Shown here: one piece after another, positions 43,201 through 50,390 of the stretch
How positions within the stretch are numbered: position 1 is the first letter of the stretch
Layout: the number at the start of each line of letters is the position of its first letter
Source: Cymbomonas tetramitiformis
Taxonomy: Eukaryota; Chlorophyta; Pyramimonadophyceae; Pyramimonadales; Pyramimonadaceae
Assembly (NCBI GenBank): GCA_001247695.2
Contig: LGRX02033547.1
Coordinates: forward strand, 1-51,059
DNA: 51,059 nucleotides
Direction of reading: 5' to 3'
The notes under the pieces: generated by a model
Told to the model about the DNA's origin: nothing
The model's input: the letters and a program-made list of their open reading frames with translations, nothing else
The model's database searches: none
Translations under genes and position numbers: made by a program

Positions 43201-45399
43201 TGACGCTAGGCCTGCTACAACATCGTTGGGGGAATCTTCGTCGGAGTCTCCCCCCCCCTTGTTGCAGGCCAACGCGCCAAAGGTCCCATCGGGGCCGAGG
43301 TAGACGACGAAAGCTTGCTCCTCTCTGTTTCGGAGGGTCCGCAGGTCCCGGCGAGCTCGACGTTGGCTCAAAAGGACTCCCTGTACCAGTGCCATTGCCG
43401 TGTCCTTGGACCGACTGGGGTCCGGGGACCCCGGCGAACAGCCGGTGATGACGACCTCTTCCCTGCCCTTGGTGAACCGGACCGAACCCCAGTTCTTATA
43501 ATCCAGCGTAACCGGGGAAAGGTTCGCCAGCCAAGGACCTCCCAGGATGACATCCACCTTGAGGTCGAGGGGCATTACCCGAAGCTCAACCTGCTGGCCG
43601 TAAGACCCCTTCGACGTCTCAGCAAGGAGCTTGGGCCTGATGCAGGAATTAGCATCATATGTGGTGCCGTCAGCCACTCGAACCCGCATGGCTTGCTCGT
43701 GGCGCACCGGCTTGACGCCGGAGAGCTTCTGCAGTGTACTCTTTGCGATAATATTGGTGGATGCTCCCGAATCCACCAACACCTTGACTCTGACGCCCGC
43801 AATCCAGGCCCAAAACAGCAACAACGTCGGTGTGCGACTGTGCCTGTCGAAACTCCTCGGGCGCGCTCCCATCGAGGACACCGCTGCCAGGGACTCACAC
43901 CAGCTCGGACTGATATCGCCGTCCTGCATTATGCAGTCCAGGCGGGTGACTGACGTTTCTGCGTCGGAGTCACAGTCCGGGAGGCAGTAAGTACATGCGT
44001 CCGCTAGCAGGCCGATGGCGACTGCTTTCTGAACTGCACTGCGCTCCGGGAAGTCTGGGGGGGACACCGCGACTTGGACTGACGGTGCAGCTAGTTTAGC
44101 CGCTATGTGCTTTCTGACTTGCTCGTCCCGGTGCATCAGCTCATCGTCTTGCTGAAGTTCCCTATTCTCCCTTTCCAACTCCTCCTTTACGAAGGCGTGG
44201 AAGTCCGCATGGCGTTCTGTTGAGGTAGAAGCCGGGTCCCTACCCTCCAACTCGTACCTGCGCTGCGATCGAGAGGTTCGAAGCGCCTTGTCTTCAGGAG
44301 TCAGCCATGGTCTGCGTTTCGGGCCCAAAGCCTGGCGAGCCCTGCTTCGGGTCAACCACGGCCGACTGGGCTTTGAAGTTCTCTCTGGTGGTGAGAGTTC
44401 TTCTCCCTCGGCAGGCTTGGGCTTGGCAACGCGAACAAACCGTCCGAACTCCTGATCCAAGATGGCTTTGCGTCGGCGATTGAACTCGCGCACCCTGACG
44501 AGCCGCTTCAAGCGCTTATCTAACTCTTCTCGATTCAACTGGGGCTTACTAGTCGTGGGTCCAAGCTTCTGGCTCATCCGCCTTTGCCCTGCCCTCCAAA
44601 GCGCAAGGGACTTGACCGGCCGGACCTCCGACTCTTCCAGCTTTAGATACCTTTCTAGCGCCCTGATGGCGGAACGCAGGCGAGCACTTGGCTGCTGGGC
44701 CTGAAAGGCTTTCCTAACTCTGGGGGGTAAACGCTGAGCTCTGAACTTCCAGTGCCCGCGAACTCTCGCAACATCCGACCCCTGGTTCTCCAGGTGCTGT
44801 TGGTAGACTGCCCGTGGCTCAACTGTGTGGCTCGACCGGTTTTTATCCCGGGTGTCCGCACCGGTGATCCAACAGAGCAGCTCCCACGGCTCCTCGGGAC
44901 GCGGAACTGAGGCGGTTGCTGGGGTTCTGGCGGACTTCCAGAAGTTTGCCTGCTCTCTTTGGACGCGCTGCTCGACTTGTTCCCGCTCAGGAGGCTCTGG
45001 GCTTCCCGTGCGGGTGGCGGCTAGCATGTCTAAACCTTCCTGCTCATACCTCTCGACTCGACTCTGGCTCTTGAGGTGGCGCCTGGCACTGCCACTAAGG
45101 CGTCTCCCACACCTTCTCCACCTATCACGCAGCACCTGCATCGCTGTGGACGCCGGCGCGGGGCCCTTTTGTCCCCCTGACCCCGCAGTGACGGGGCCCG
45201 CGCCCTTTACTGCGGGGAGGACGGCCCGGGCTGGGGAGCGTCCTCCTGGACAAAATCCAAACCGATGGCAGCCAAAGCTTCCTCCACCGACTCGTCCCCT
45301 ATCAACGCCAGGGTGTCCTCCAGGAGGCACTTGGCCCACTCCTTCGGGCGCTGGCTCGCCTGCGGACAGTCGCGGGCATAATGGTCCATGCTCTTGCAC
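37258..45399 (-). CDS. pol: Ty3/gypsy Pol polyprotein with Dam-like and C5 methylase domains
   Basis: An open frame of 2,713 codons without an ATG at its head, overlapping gag by 193 nt in the -1 frame. Residues counted on this frame: basic/charged linker 85-440; retropepsin about 525-625 with DSG at 543-545; reverse transcriptase about 1035-1225 with FVDD at 1167-1170; RNase H about 1315-1440 (D1328, D1395); a 30-residue tandem duplication (1464-1493 and 1494-1523); Dam-type methylase 1630-1785 with NPPY at 1694-1697; integrase HHCC zinc site 1895-1935; integrase core D1965, D2027, E2063, with exactly 35 residues between the last two; chromodomain about 2293-2360; C5-methylase 2430-2660 with FCGTGS, catalytic PPC (C2496) and ENP (2535-2537). 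All catalytic residues of the retroelement enzymes are intact. The product would be cleaved by its protease, so the methylases may be released as separate enzymes or stay on integrase. Confidence 0.93.
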   Translation of the reverse strand: MQEHGPLCPRLSAGEPAPEGVGQVPPGGHPGVDRGRVGGGSFGCHRFGFCPGGRSPARAVLPAVKGAGPVTAGSGGQKGPAPASTAMQVLRDRWRRCGRRLSGSARRHLKSQSRVERYEQEGLDMLAATRTGSPEPPEREQVEQRVQREQANFWKSARTPATASVPRPEEPWELLCWITGADTRDKNRSSHTVEPRAVYQQHLENQGSDVARVRGHWKFRAQRLPPRVRKAFQAQQPSARLRSAIRALERYLKLEESEVRPVKSLALWRAGQRRMSQKLGPTTSKPQLNREELDKRLKRLVRVREFNRRRKAILDQEFGRFVRVAKPKPAEGEELSPPERTSKPSRPWLTRSRARQALGPKRRPWLTPEDKALRTSRSQRRYELEGRDPASTSTERHADFHAFVKEELERENRELQQDDELMHRDEQVRKHIAAKLAAPSVQVAVSPPDFPERSAVQKAVAIGLLADACTYCLPDCDSDAETSVTRLDCIMQDGDISPSWCESLAAVSSMGARPRSFDRHSRTPTLLLFWAWIAGVRVKVLVDSGASTNIIAKSTLQKLSGVKPVRHEQAMRVRVADGTTYDANSCIRPKLLAETSKGSYGQQVELRVMPLDLKVDVILGGPWLANLSPVTLDYKNWGSVRFTKGREEVVITGCSPGSPDPSRSKDTAMALVQGVLLSQRRARRDLRTLRNREEQAFVVYLGPDGTFGALACNKGGGDSDEDSPNDVVAGLASEPSSGSEDSEVSVRPSATVPDGAEESEGPGGLVSDSSESGYSDVEGACHLQRVGAVVEDIRPQGFASTVDEAGDHPDPLSFFASKQEANGAFALLPPAVRRQAIEDHAAGKPPTWHAQAAAALQQGRGLVAERRPRARRKRVRWRDQVAAVGQPGAESGPSTEQPPGPKVPTVPSPQSQKSRASAPVVPPDTTPPPAPQTTDPPVPAAPPSTTSPPAPQTAQASPEPPEDEIDETVSPEIWQQLRDLEKEFADVICTELPESVQSREFKSGIRLRPDWSGNALHRRGYKLSQEELRQLRQQLDELLAKGYIRPSASPWGCPVLMVPKPSNPKELRLVIDYRQINEITVKDKYPLPDVQSLLDDLQGATVFSTMDALWGFWQVPMKAEDVEKTAMTTHFGAYEWLVMPMGLSNSPSTWQRMMQQYLGHLPFCRVFVDDIMIFSAEVPGKSAHEVHLDHLRQVLEACRKNSVYLKKSKVKLCKRSVRFLGHVVDRDGCRPQQDKVASVRDWPDLETVTHVRQFLGMCGFYRRYIQNFADIAYPLTRLTKSGVDWTWGENEKAAFKQLKTALISSPALALPDQKGAADGSRPFFVQTDASGVALGGVLMQDQGRGLQPLAFESRQFSSAEQNYHAGERELCAIHHCTTVTWRHYLIFTSFKLMGDHKPLQWLFAPARELSRRQARWYEDLVEVGVHQMEHVPGRCLVVPDAQSRRPDYQEMSAREGLMKEKGIVDRATDGPRDSAPTGKGSEEDEDPTSVLGAVDRTTDGPEYSEPKGKRCEGDEDPTSVLGATFEYSDSEDESFPPTSPAPVIGELTHLNGLTWVESPALWLDAAATLAVGEKSLRDAESLAVMTRADRAREQATAEVQSHPKFPHPEAQSHPKAAGKVPEPVKPPESSSHYDQVVDRQDWKLIKERFEEIAAQYGVFDVDACCDSMGVNRQVDTYWTDCLKEKWRGKHVWCNPPYTKDSDLIERILRHFLAEWRADPENTSAMFLLPDYDAPWRRLIHPKYGLHPVKVFDTKDEKGRPNHLFESPDGGRPPLRWPVLLVWAPAASRAKPRAPPARKDSEAEPDEPLVTTGVAARARAASGPLKADEFVRALQAEYERSQYLSSLKEELIAAPHQRTDTFRMVDDMIWRVAEGRYQLVLAQDSPLRELVMREAHESPAAGHTGRDKTLDRVSRRFWWPRMSKDVTDWCKSCVVCQQTRPRNGYPDGQLNPLQVPVRLWQVVSIDFVTGLPRTERGYDAFATFTDKLSKMVHVVPMLYADSSAAQIARMYFDQVWRLHGAPMKIVCDRDSRFRDEMHLELHRLMGVQVASTTPYHPQGDGQAEHTNHTVERMLRAYVDANQHDWDLWCTPVEYAINDSRSAVTGFTPFELTYGHAPASQLDFFVEAALASRRGRAKGGRGAAVKKGTAHETARQFVRQLQLAREKLLLAQQQQIAQYDARHKSRSYAVGDEVWVDATHLTQPGDRGLHKKLLKKRLGPLRVLEVFHSDRQMALPASDRGAPSAYRLQTPKQWKVHDVFTVDRLSPVESGSRFVERAKEIPPPPLDVSGRKETHVERVERSRTRQRQGRRWTEYLVKWTGMPRSENEWKTREDLEWDGAGRPGVPNRALLEFERIEAKRVEREKLRVRKRRDESAGAVWTTLSEELKVDGAMPWVPEERFDEEVGTFARVSAQSTLPPVNGAAALEKEPVGQSKILVLFCGTGSVERQFTKQFPNSEVVAVDIQPKWGPTHCEDIMRWDYRQFRPGHFDVVWASPPCTEYSQAKTVGIRDLRAADRRVRRTLEIIRYLRPEAYFIENPRGREPHGLHTRRCMSNLPAPHLVTYCKYGTAYRKPTHIWTNVPLRTPLRVCDSDTPCEFFRQHGRHEKVAQGGRAMRAGGVFAKGMGARENLYGIPSALLKQLFHNLTLHEEVHAFLSELLVREDLSEMSVLVQSAVVESDPPEFEPEPIALAGVRAEVTIIPEGGWESDASGLSD
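37420..38112 (-). other. C5-cytosine DNA methyltransferase domain in Pol
   Basis: Residues 2430-2660 of Pol. Motif I reads VLFCGTGS, motif II VVAVDIQPK, motif IV WASPPCTEYS with the nucleophile C2496, and the motif VI position FIENPRGR (ENP where cellular enzymes have ENV). A Cys-rich, His-containing recognition part and GIPSALLKQLF at the motif X position close the domain. The form is closer to phage or viral C5 methylases than to DNMT1/3. Retroelement C5 methylases are known from dinoflagellates and a charophyte alga. Confidence 0.85.
38320..38523 (-). other. Chromodomain at integrase C-terminus
   Basis: Residues about 2293-2360 of Pol: the strand RRWTEYLVKWTGMPRSENEW followed by an acidic LEWDG turn and a C-terminal helix (RALLEFERIEAKR). 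This is the canonical Y/W-containing chromodomain, which in chromoviruses guides integration to marked chromatin. Confidence 0.85.
40045..40512 (-). other. Dam-type (phage-like) N6-adenine methyltransferase domain in Pol
   Basis: Residues 1630-1785 of Pol, between RNase H and the integrase zinc site. It shows FDVDACCD, a W-x-G-K-x-VWCNPPY block with the catalytic NPPY at 1694-1697, then AMFLLPDYDAPWRRL and a late PVLLVWAP strand. That order matches the phage Dam family (PF05869 as I recall). DIRS-type retroelements carry a Dam-like domain after RNase H; finding it in a DDE-integrase Ty3 element is unusual. Confidence 0.85.
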
Positions 45400-46085
45400 A
45401 GACGGCAGCCCTCGTACTCTGGAGAGCCGAGTCGTTGCCCAGTGGGTGTCGGAGCGCCAGCGGATGTCGCCATGGCTAGCAGCTCCTCCGTGACATCTAC
45501 GTGGGCCAGCAGCTGGACCGAGCGGCTCGTCTTATCCTGGCTCTGCCGCAACTCCCGCTCAGCCTCTATGGCCCAAGTCAGGAGTTCGTGGCGGCCTTTA
45601 CTGGCCGTCCGGCTCAGAGTCAGGACCGAAGCGCCTTTCCTTTCGGCTATAAGGAAGACCTTCCTCCTTATCTCCGGTATCAATCCCGTAAGGAATATCT
45701 CCAGCAGCTCCTCTTCCGGCACCGGAGAGGTGAGCTCGTGGGCAGCCAGCATGCTCACGATGTCGTGAGCAAGGTGCACCCCGTCCCAGAACTCGCGGAC
45801 CGTGCGAGTCTGTCTGTCCTGACTTTGACGCACGCGACGCAGGAACGGACCGATCGACGCCATTTCCCCCTTGTCGGGCATCACCAGCTGCGCCAAGGGG
45901 ACCACTATGACGTCCAGGGTGAGGTTCTTACCTTCCCGAGCCTCCGTCAACACCGAAGAAAGCTCGCGGTACTCGGAGCTGAGTTTGCCGAAGCAGTGTC
46001 TGGCCACTTCTGACAGCAGGGAGTGGTCCGACAACACCTTCTCCTCACCCCCGCTCTCTAATGGTTCCAGACGCGCCATCTCCAT
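45207..46085 (-). CDS. gag: Ty3/gypsy Gag
   Basis: About 293 residues from the first ATG at 46085; the frame is open upstream to about 46147 with no better start. It is mostly alpha-helical and charged, with the capsid-like segment VREFWDGVHLAHDIVSML and LTGLIPEIRRKVFL, and one canonical zinc knuckle, CRLCKSMDHYARDC (C-x2-C-x4-H-x4-C), for RNA binding. It ends at 45207 inside the start of the Pol frame. Pol has no ATG of its own and lies in the -1 frame, so recoding in the 193-nt overlap is expected. I found no textbook slippery heptamer there. No 5' LTR is seen within 500 bp upstream. Confidence 0.8.
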   Translation of the reverse strand: MEMARLEPLESGGEEKVLSDHSLLSEVARHCFGKLSSEYRELSSVLTEAREGKNLTLDVIVVPLAQLVMPDKGEMASIGPFLRRVRQSQDRQTRTVREFWDGVHLAHDIVSMLAAHELTSPVPEEELLEIFLTGLIPEIRRKVFLIAERKGASVLTLSRTASKGRHELLTWAIEAERELRQSQDKTSRSVQLLAHVDVTEELLAMATSAGAPTPTGQRLGSPEYEGCRLCKSMDHYARDCPQASQRPKEWAKCLLEDTLALIGDESVEEALAAIGLDFVQEDAPQPGPSSPQ

Positions 46086-46272
46086 GGCGTAGCGCACCGG
46101 CTCCAGTTCCCGAACCTCCCTGAAACACGCTATTCGATGAAAACGACATTATGGAATGTCATTTTTCAATTTAATTATAGATAGCTAAATAATTCCAAGG
46201 CGTACGAAAATAACGTATTTTCCGACGAGACGCGAGACGCACGTATAAACGCGGGTGCCGGTGAGGCTAATA

Positions 46273-46612
46273 GATACGTACGTATGAGTGCTTATAATAA
46301 ATTCACAAGCACATGCAAGCATTCAATGTGGTAAACACGATACAAAATATGATGCGGTGACTAATTTCATTTTGTACATGTGTTTTATTAATGTTCGGGA
46401 CTAGCTGTTAGCACTGCGACCACAGTCTACGCGGTATCTGCTCGGATACGTACGTATGAGTGCTTATAATACATTCACAAGCACATGCAAGCATTCAATG
46501 TGGTGAACACGATACAAAATATGATGCGGTGACTAATTTCATTTTGTACATGTGTTTTATTAATGTTCAGGGCTAGCTGTTAGCACTGCGACCACAATCT
46601 ACGCGGTATCTG
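46273..46612. repeat. Tandem duplication, two 168-bp copies
   Basis: Copies 46273-46440 and 46445-46612 both run from GATACGTACGTATGAGTGC to CTACGCGGTATCTG and differ at only a few positions. They lie just beyond the 3' end of the ParB-methyltransferase gene and before the Ty3 element, so they may be its 3' flank duplicated or a separate small element. Confidence 0.9.
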
Positions 46613-46658
46613 CGTTCATTCCAGGTTCAAGACAGGCATTTGGCACGGCGTGCACTAT

Positions 46659-49600
46659 TTACTCGGCTGGTGCGTCGTCGGTAGGTGCGGGGGGAACGCT
46701 GTCTCCTGGTTCGCCGTCTCCTGCCTCTTCTTCTTCCTCTTCATCTCCATCTTCTCCTTTCTCTCCTTCTCCTGCCTCGGGTTGCCCAGAAGCCGTGCCG
46801 GTTTCAGCGGGTGGATCTTCAGCGGGTTCTTCACCGTCCTCATCAGCCGACTCCTCCATGTCCTTTTTGCAGTCGGCGATTTCTTTCGCCCTTTTGAGGT
46901 TTTCCTCCTCTATGCGTGCTTCCTCTTTGAGCTTCGCCGTTTCCTCGAGTGACATGCATTCCGTATCGCCGTTAGGCTCGTCGTTAATGTTCCCAATCCG
47001 CTGACTGGCTGCATTCACCATGTCTTGGTCGGAGTCGAACGCGACAGCGTTCAAGCCGCACCGGAGAGCTGCCATTGTGGCCGTCGCGACCCCACACCCC
47101 GCATCCAAGATCCAGTTGGGTGACGAATCGTTGTTTAACCGGGCGAAAGGTGCGGGTCCCATCATGTGGCAGTTGATGAGCTCGATTAGCAGGTGCTGGG
47201 GCTTCTGGTGAGCGCATACCACTTTCCCCTCGTCTCGGAAGGGTTGCTTGACGACAGAATACCCCTCCAACACATTCGCCCTCGAGCCCACCTCCGCATC
47301 CTTCGTCGAGAAGTCGAAGTCGCACATCCATGCTTTGCGAGTGGATTTTTCCCCGGACTCCTGCTCCGCCATTTGGAACCCGATGACAGCCGCTTCGAGG
47401 ACATTGTACCGGATGGCTTTGTTGGCACCTACATCCTGGTTCTCCTTGCGCCACCATATGCGCTGGGCCCCACCGTTGCATTTGCTCTCCAGGATCTTCA
47501 GGAACCCAGTCTGCTGAGCAAACCCACAAAATATCAATATTGTCCAGTCCGGCGAGGTGGTGAGCGCCGCAAAGGCATCTATGAACTTGATCAGGTCGGG
47601 CTCGGATAACGCGTGCTCTGACAGCTCCGTATCGAAGTCGTAAATAACGTCCAGTATTGTCCCCACGTAATTCATCTTGGGGACATTCTCGAGTTTCGTC
47701 AACTCGTCTTTGTAGATCATGTAGCCGGTTTGAACCGTCTTCCACTCGAACTCTTTCTCGCACTCTGCCTCCTTACCATCCTCCACAAGGGGGGAGGGAA
47801 GTGCCACCTATTATTATACCACAAACCGCTTGTTAATATTTGAATGACCCAATGAAAATTGCTAGCGCAATAAAACATGCAACTACATGTTGAGGAGCAC
47901 GACTATTACAACAAAGAATGTTGAAAGAACGCACACCTTAACTGTATTGGGGACGTAGTTGACGGGCAGCCGCCCGAGGTCTCCCTCTCCGGCCTGACAC
48001 CGGGAAAGCCACGTGTTGCAGTCTGCGACGAATTGGACGATGGCCTTGGGAACCGTGAGCTGACTCCCCCCTCGCCCACTTTTACCTTGTTTCACCGCCT
48101 TGATGCATCGCTCGATGGACTCCTGGCAAGCCCAAGTCTCACCGTATTTCCTCTCAAAAGCAGTCCAATTCTCCACCCCAGATTGCGACACGATCCAGGC
48201 CTGAACGTTGCGTTGGGCCTTGAACCTCTTCAGGGTGTCAATCGCCTCTGCGATGGTGATCTCAGTGGTCAGGATTTTCTTCAGAACGCCGTTCAAGTAA
48301 TCAACCTCCACGTCCGAGTGAAACCCGAGCATCGTCTGGAAAAAGGACATGTTCAACTCCTTCTTCTCGCTCTCCTTCACGATCGCCTGCTGCAAAGGCT
48401 GTGCCGGCTGACCGACACTCAACGTGTTACCGGCGCTTCGAGGAACACGCCTAGACCTGGCCTTGCCACCCGACTTCTTCTTCTTGAGGTCGGCACCTAC
48501 ATCCTTCAACGCCTCCTCCGCCCCAGACGTCTCGGTAGTCATGTCAACGATCTCACTCTCCGGAGTCCAGGTCTTGCGTTTCTTACCCGACCCCTTGGTG
48601 GGGGTCTTAGTCTGCCCCTTCAGAATACGCAATTCGTACGCATGCATGATTCTAACAATCTGGTCCCAAGTCTCCTGACGCACTGTAGCCATCGACCAAT
48701 TCGTTGCGTATTCGTTGGCGTAGGAGATGTGATTCATTTGCAACACCTCCGCCTTAATCTGCAACTGCTGAGCCGATGTCAAAAAGTACCAGACCGGGAA
48801 CCATTTGCCATTGTCAACGTCTCCCCCGAAAAGCTCCCAATCGTTCACATTGGCCCAGTCCCCCTTCGACAGCTTCTCGTAGACATGCTTCCTATTCTTC
48901 TTTGCAGGAAGCTTGAAAGTCTTGGAATCGTGCTTTTCCAACTGCTTCACCAGGCCGTCCTCCGTCCAGTCTTGGGCCTGAACGTCCCATTCCGTGATGC
49001 CACAATGCCAATAGAGTTTGTGGAGAGGGCCCTTCGATGCCTGCATGGTTTGCCGAGAAATTACGGTTAGTAACATTCTTTTACTTTAAGTAAGTAAGAG
49101 CTTTAAGTGACAAAGATGGATAAGTTACATTGTTTTCTCAGAAATCACCTGCATGCCCGTTCGCATGGATTTTATGATTTGCTGGTGCGACTTGCCCTTC
49201 ACGTTCTGGTCGACGGTGTTCTGCTCGTCAGCCAAAAATCGGACCATGTCAGACTGTAGATTAAAATACAATTTGCACTCGATCTGCTGAAAAGCTTCGT
49301 TATCTGGTTGTTCTTGGTGAAGCTCCCGCCGAGCGGTGAGGCTATGTTGGTGCCCGAAGCACACGAAACGATATACGCCTTCCCACACCTTACTGGGGTC
49401 AAAGTCCTCCGCGGTTGTGAGGTGCTCCCCAGAGTGCGCCCATATAACGTACACTAGGGAGGTGTTCTGAAAACCGTGTGGGTTCCAAGCCATGCTCTCT
49501 TTCAAGTTCATGACTTGCGCACGGTCCTCATCCCTGATGCGCTCGTAGTCCTCAGCCTGTATAATGCACTGGATAGGTATGTTGAAGGTACACCCCTTGA

Positions 49601-49847
49601 CGTCTTTGGCGTCAACGACTCTGGGGTACCGGTGGTTATACTCAATCTGATACCGAATCGTATTAGAATGAGCTACTGAACGCCGCTGTTTCGGCAAAGA
49701 GAGCAAGGACTGCCAGTTCTGCGCTGCTTGCTCGGCATTCTGTTCTTTGGCCGCCTTCGCTGTCTCTCCAGGCCCGTAAGCTAACAATGAGCCGCCCGGA
49801 CCACGACTAGCAGCCAGATCGCTTTCTGCTGCAGGTGTCAACGGTAC
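46659..49847 (-). CDS. ParB-like / degenerate DNA methyltransferase fusion, at least three exons
   Basis: Exons 49847-49149, 49040-47937 and 47807-46659 join in phase 0 (AATATAG|, CAG|GTGATT, CATGCAG|, AAG|GTGTGC, AATAATAG|), giving 983 residues; the true 5' exon is not found. Residues about 105-215 have a ParB/sulfiredoxin-like pattern: DEDRAQVMNLKESM then YRFVCFGHQHSLTARREL then RFLADEQN. Residues 234-601 are unrecognised, basic and Lys-rich. Residues about 640-875 match a beta-class N4/N6 DNA methylase in circular order: a motif IV position reading DFDT (658-661) instead of DPPY, RIWWRKEN, HQKPQHLLIELI, then a motif I position reading ILDAGCGVATAT instead of D-P-F-x-GSGTT. Both catalytic and cofactor motifs are altered, so activity is doubtful; binding of methylated or hemimethylated DNA is an alternative. 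The tail is strongly acidic. ParB-methylase pairs are typical of phages; a spliced fusion suggests transfer and domestication or a mobile-element gene. Confidence 0.75.
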
Positions 49848-49893
49848 CTATATTGTAATATAAAAGTACAAAGTTAGTCACTAACAGATAACA

Positions 49894-50004
49894 CCTCATT
49901 AGGTTAATGAGCAATTCGAAACAACACTCATATTCATTATAAAACTGTTAAGGGGAAATCACAAAGGTTAGAAACTTTGCACAACTGCTCATTAAGCTAA
50001 TGAG
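49894..50004. repeat. Two copies of a 17-bp palindrome upstream of ParB exon
   Basis: CTCATTAGGTTAATGAG (49894-49910, one mismatch in the arm) and CTCATTAAGCTAATGAG (49988-50004). The same palindrome occurs at 50391, 50525, 50670, 50814 and 50958, so it spans both the intergenic stretch and the satellite. Confidence 0.8.
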
Positions 50005-50088
50005 ACATATTTTACATTACAAGCTAATGGTACATATTTTATTTAACATCGGTCTTGATCAATTACGGTTGTCAATGTAATTGTATGC

Positions 50089-50361
50089 CTACTTCTTTAG
50101 TTTTGATTTACTACATTCCTGTCGATGGCTCGACTTCCAGTGTTGCTTCGCACAATCATGGGAACAGTATACTGCTTGGTGACAGCCGCCACACCGCTTT
50201 TCTCCTTGTTTACCACAATTTATACAGAGACACTGGTGTGCTGACACCGAGGACTTCCCGAAACGATCTTTGTTTGCCTTCAGAACAGCAGATTGTGTGA
50301 AGCATGCGGTCCAGCCATTGGGAAGCTTTACTGGTGAATTAAAGTCGGTTGTGCCAGAATC
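50089..50361 (-). CDS. Terminal exon with MYND-type zinc finger
   Basis: A 91-codon exon (stop included) opened by an excellent acceptor (TTTCCTTTACTGCAG|GATTCT, with a long pyrimidine tract) and ended by TAG at 50089-50091. The last 45 residues form a MYND zinc finger: CINCGKQGEKRCGGCHQAVY then CSHDC, KQHWKSSH and QEC, with the full Cys/His set. MYND fingers bind proline-rich peptides and often sit on SET or transcription-related proteins. The N-terminal part of this gene lies in or beyond the satellite at the right edge. Its reading phase equals that of the ParB exon downstream, so one upstream exon could splice to either; the MYND exon could then be an alternative 3' end of the same gene. 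Confidence 0.7.
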   Translation of the reverse strand, partial: DSGTTDFNSPVKLPNGWTACFTQSAVLKANKDRFGKSSVSAHQCLCINCGKQGEKRCGGCHQAVYCSHDCAKQHWKSSHRQECSKSKLKK

Positions 50362-50390
50362 CTGCAGTAAAGGAAAAAAAAGAAAAACTG

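Larger units (their letters stand above)
36100..46149 (-). mobile_element. Ty3/gypsy chromovirus with two DNA methyltransferase domains
   Basis: Minus-strand element: gag, then a very long pol in the -1 frame, then a tandem-repeat 3' region, a polypurine tract and a presumed 3' LTR beginning at 36537. Domain order is Gag zinc knuckle, protease, RT, RNase H, Dam-type methylase, integrase, chromodomain, C5-methylase. No sequence in 46.1-46.65 kb matches the 3' LTR start, so the 5' LTR is missing, diverged or further away; the element looks 5'-truncated. Both outer limits are approximate. The intact 2,713-codon pol frame argues for recent activity or selection. Confidence 0.85.

Noticed and set aside
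42188..45493. Several plus-strand ORFs of 100-220 codons
   Set aside because: Antisense shadows of the Ty3 Pol frame.
48033..49070. 345-codon plus-strand ORF
   Set aside because: Exact antisense of exon 2 of the ParB-methylase gene, whose splice phases and composition are convincing.
49125..49129. Donor GT at 49128 for the ParB exon
   Set aside because: Its phase does not fit the next exon; CAG|GTGATT at 49149 fits exactly.
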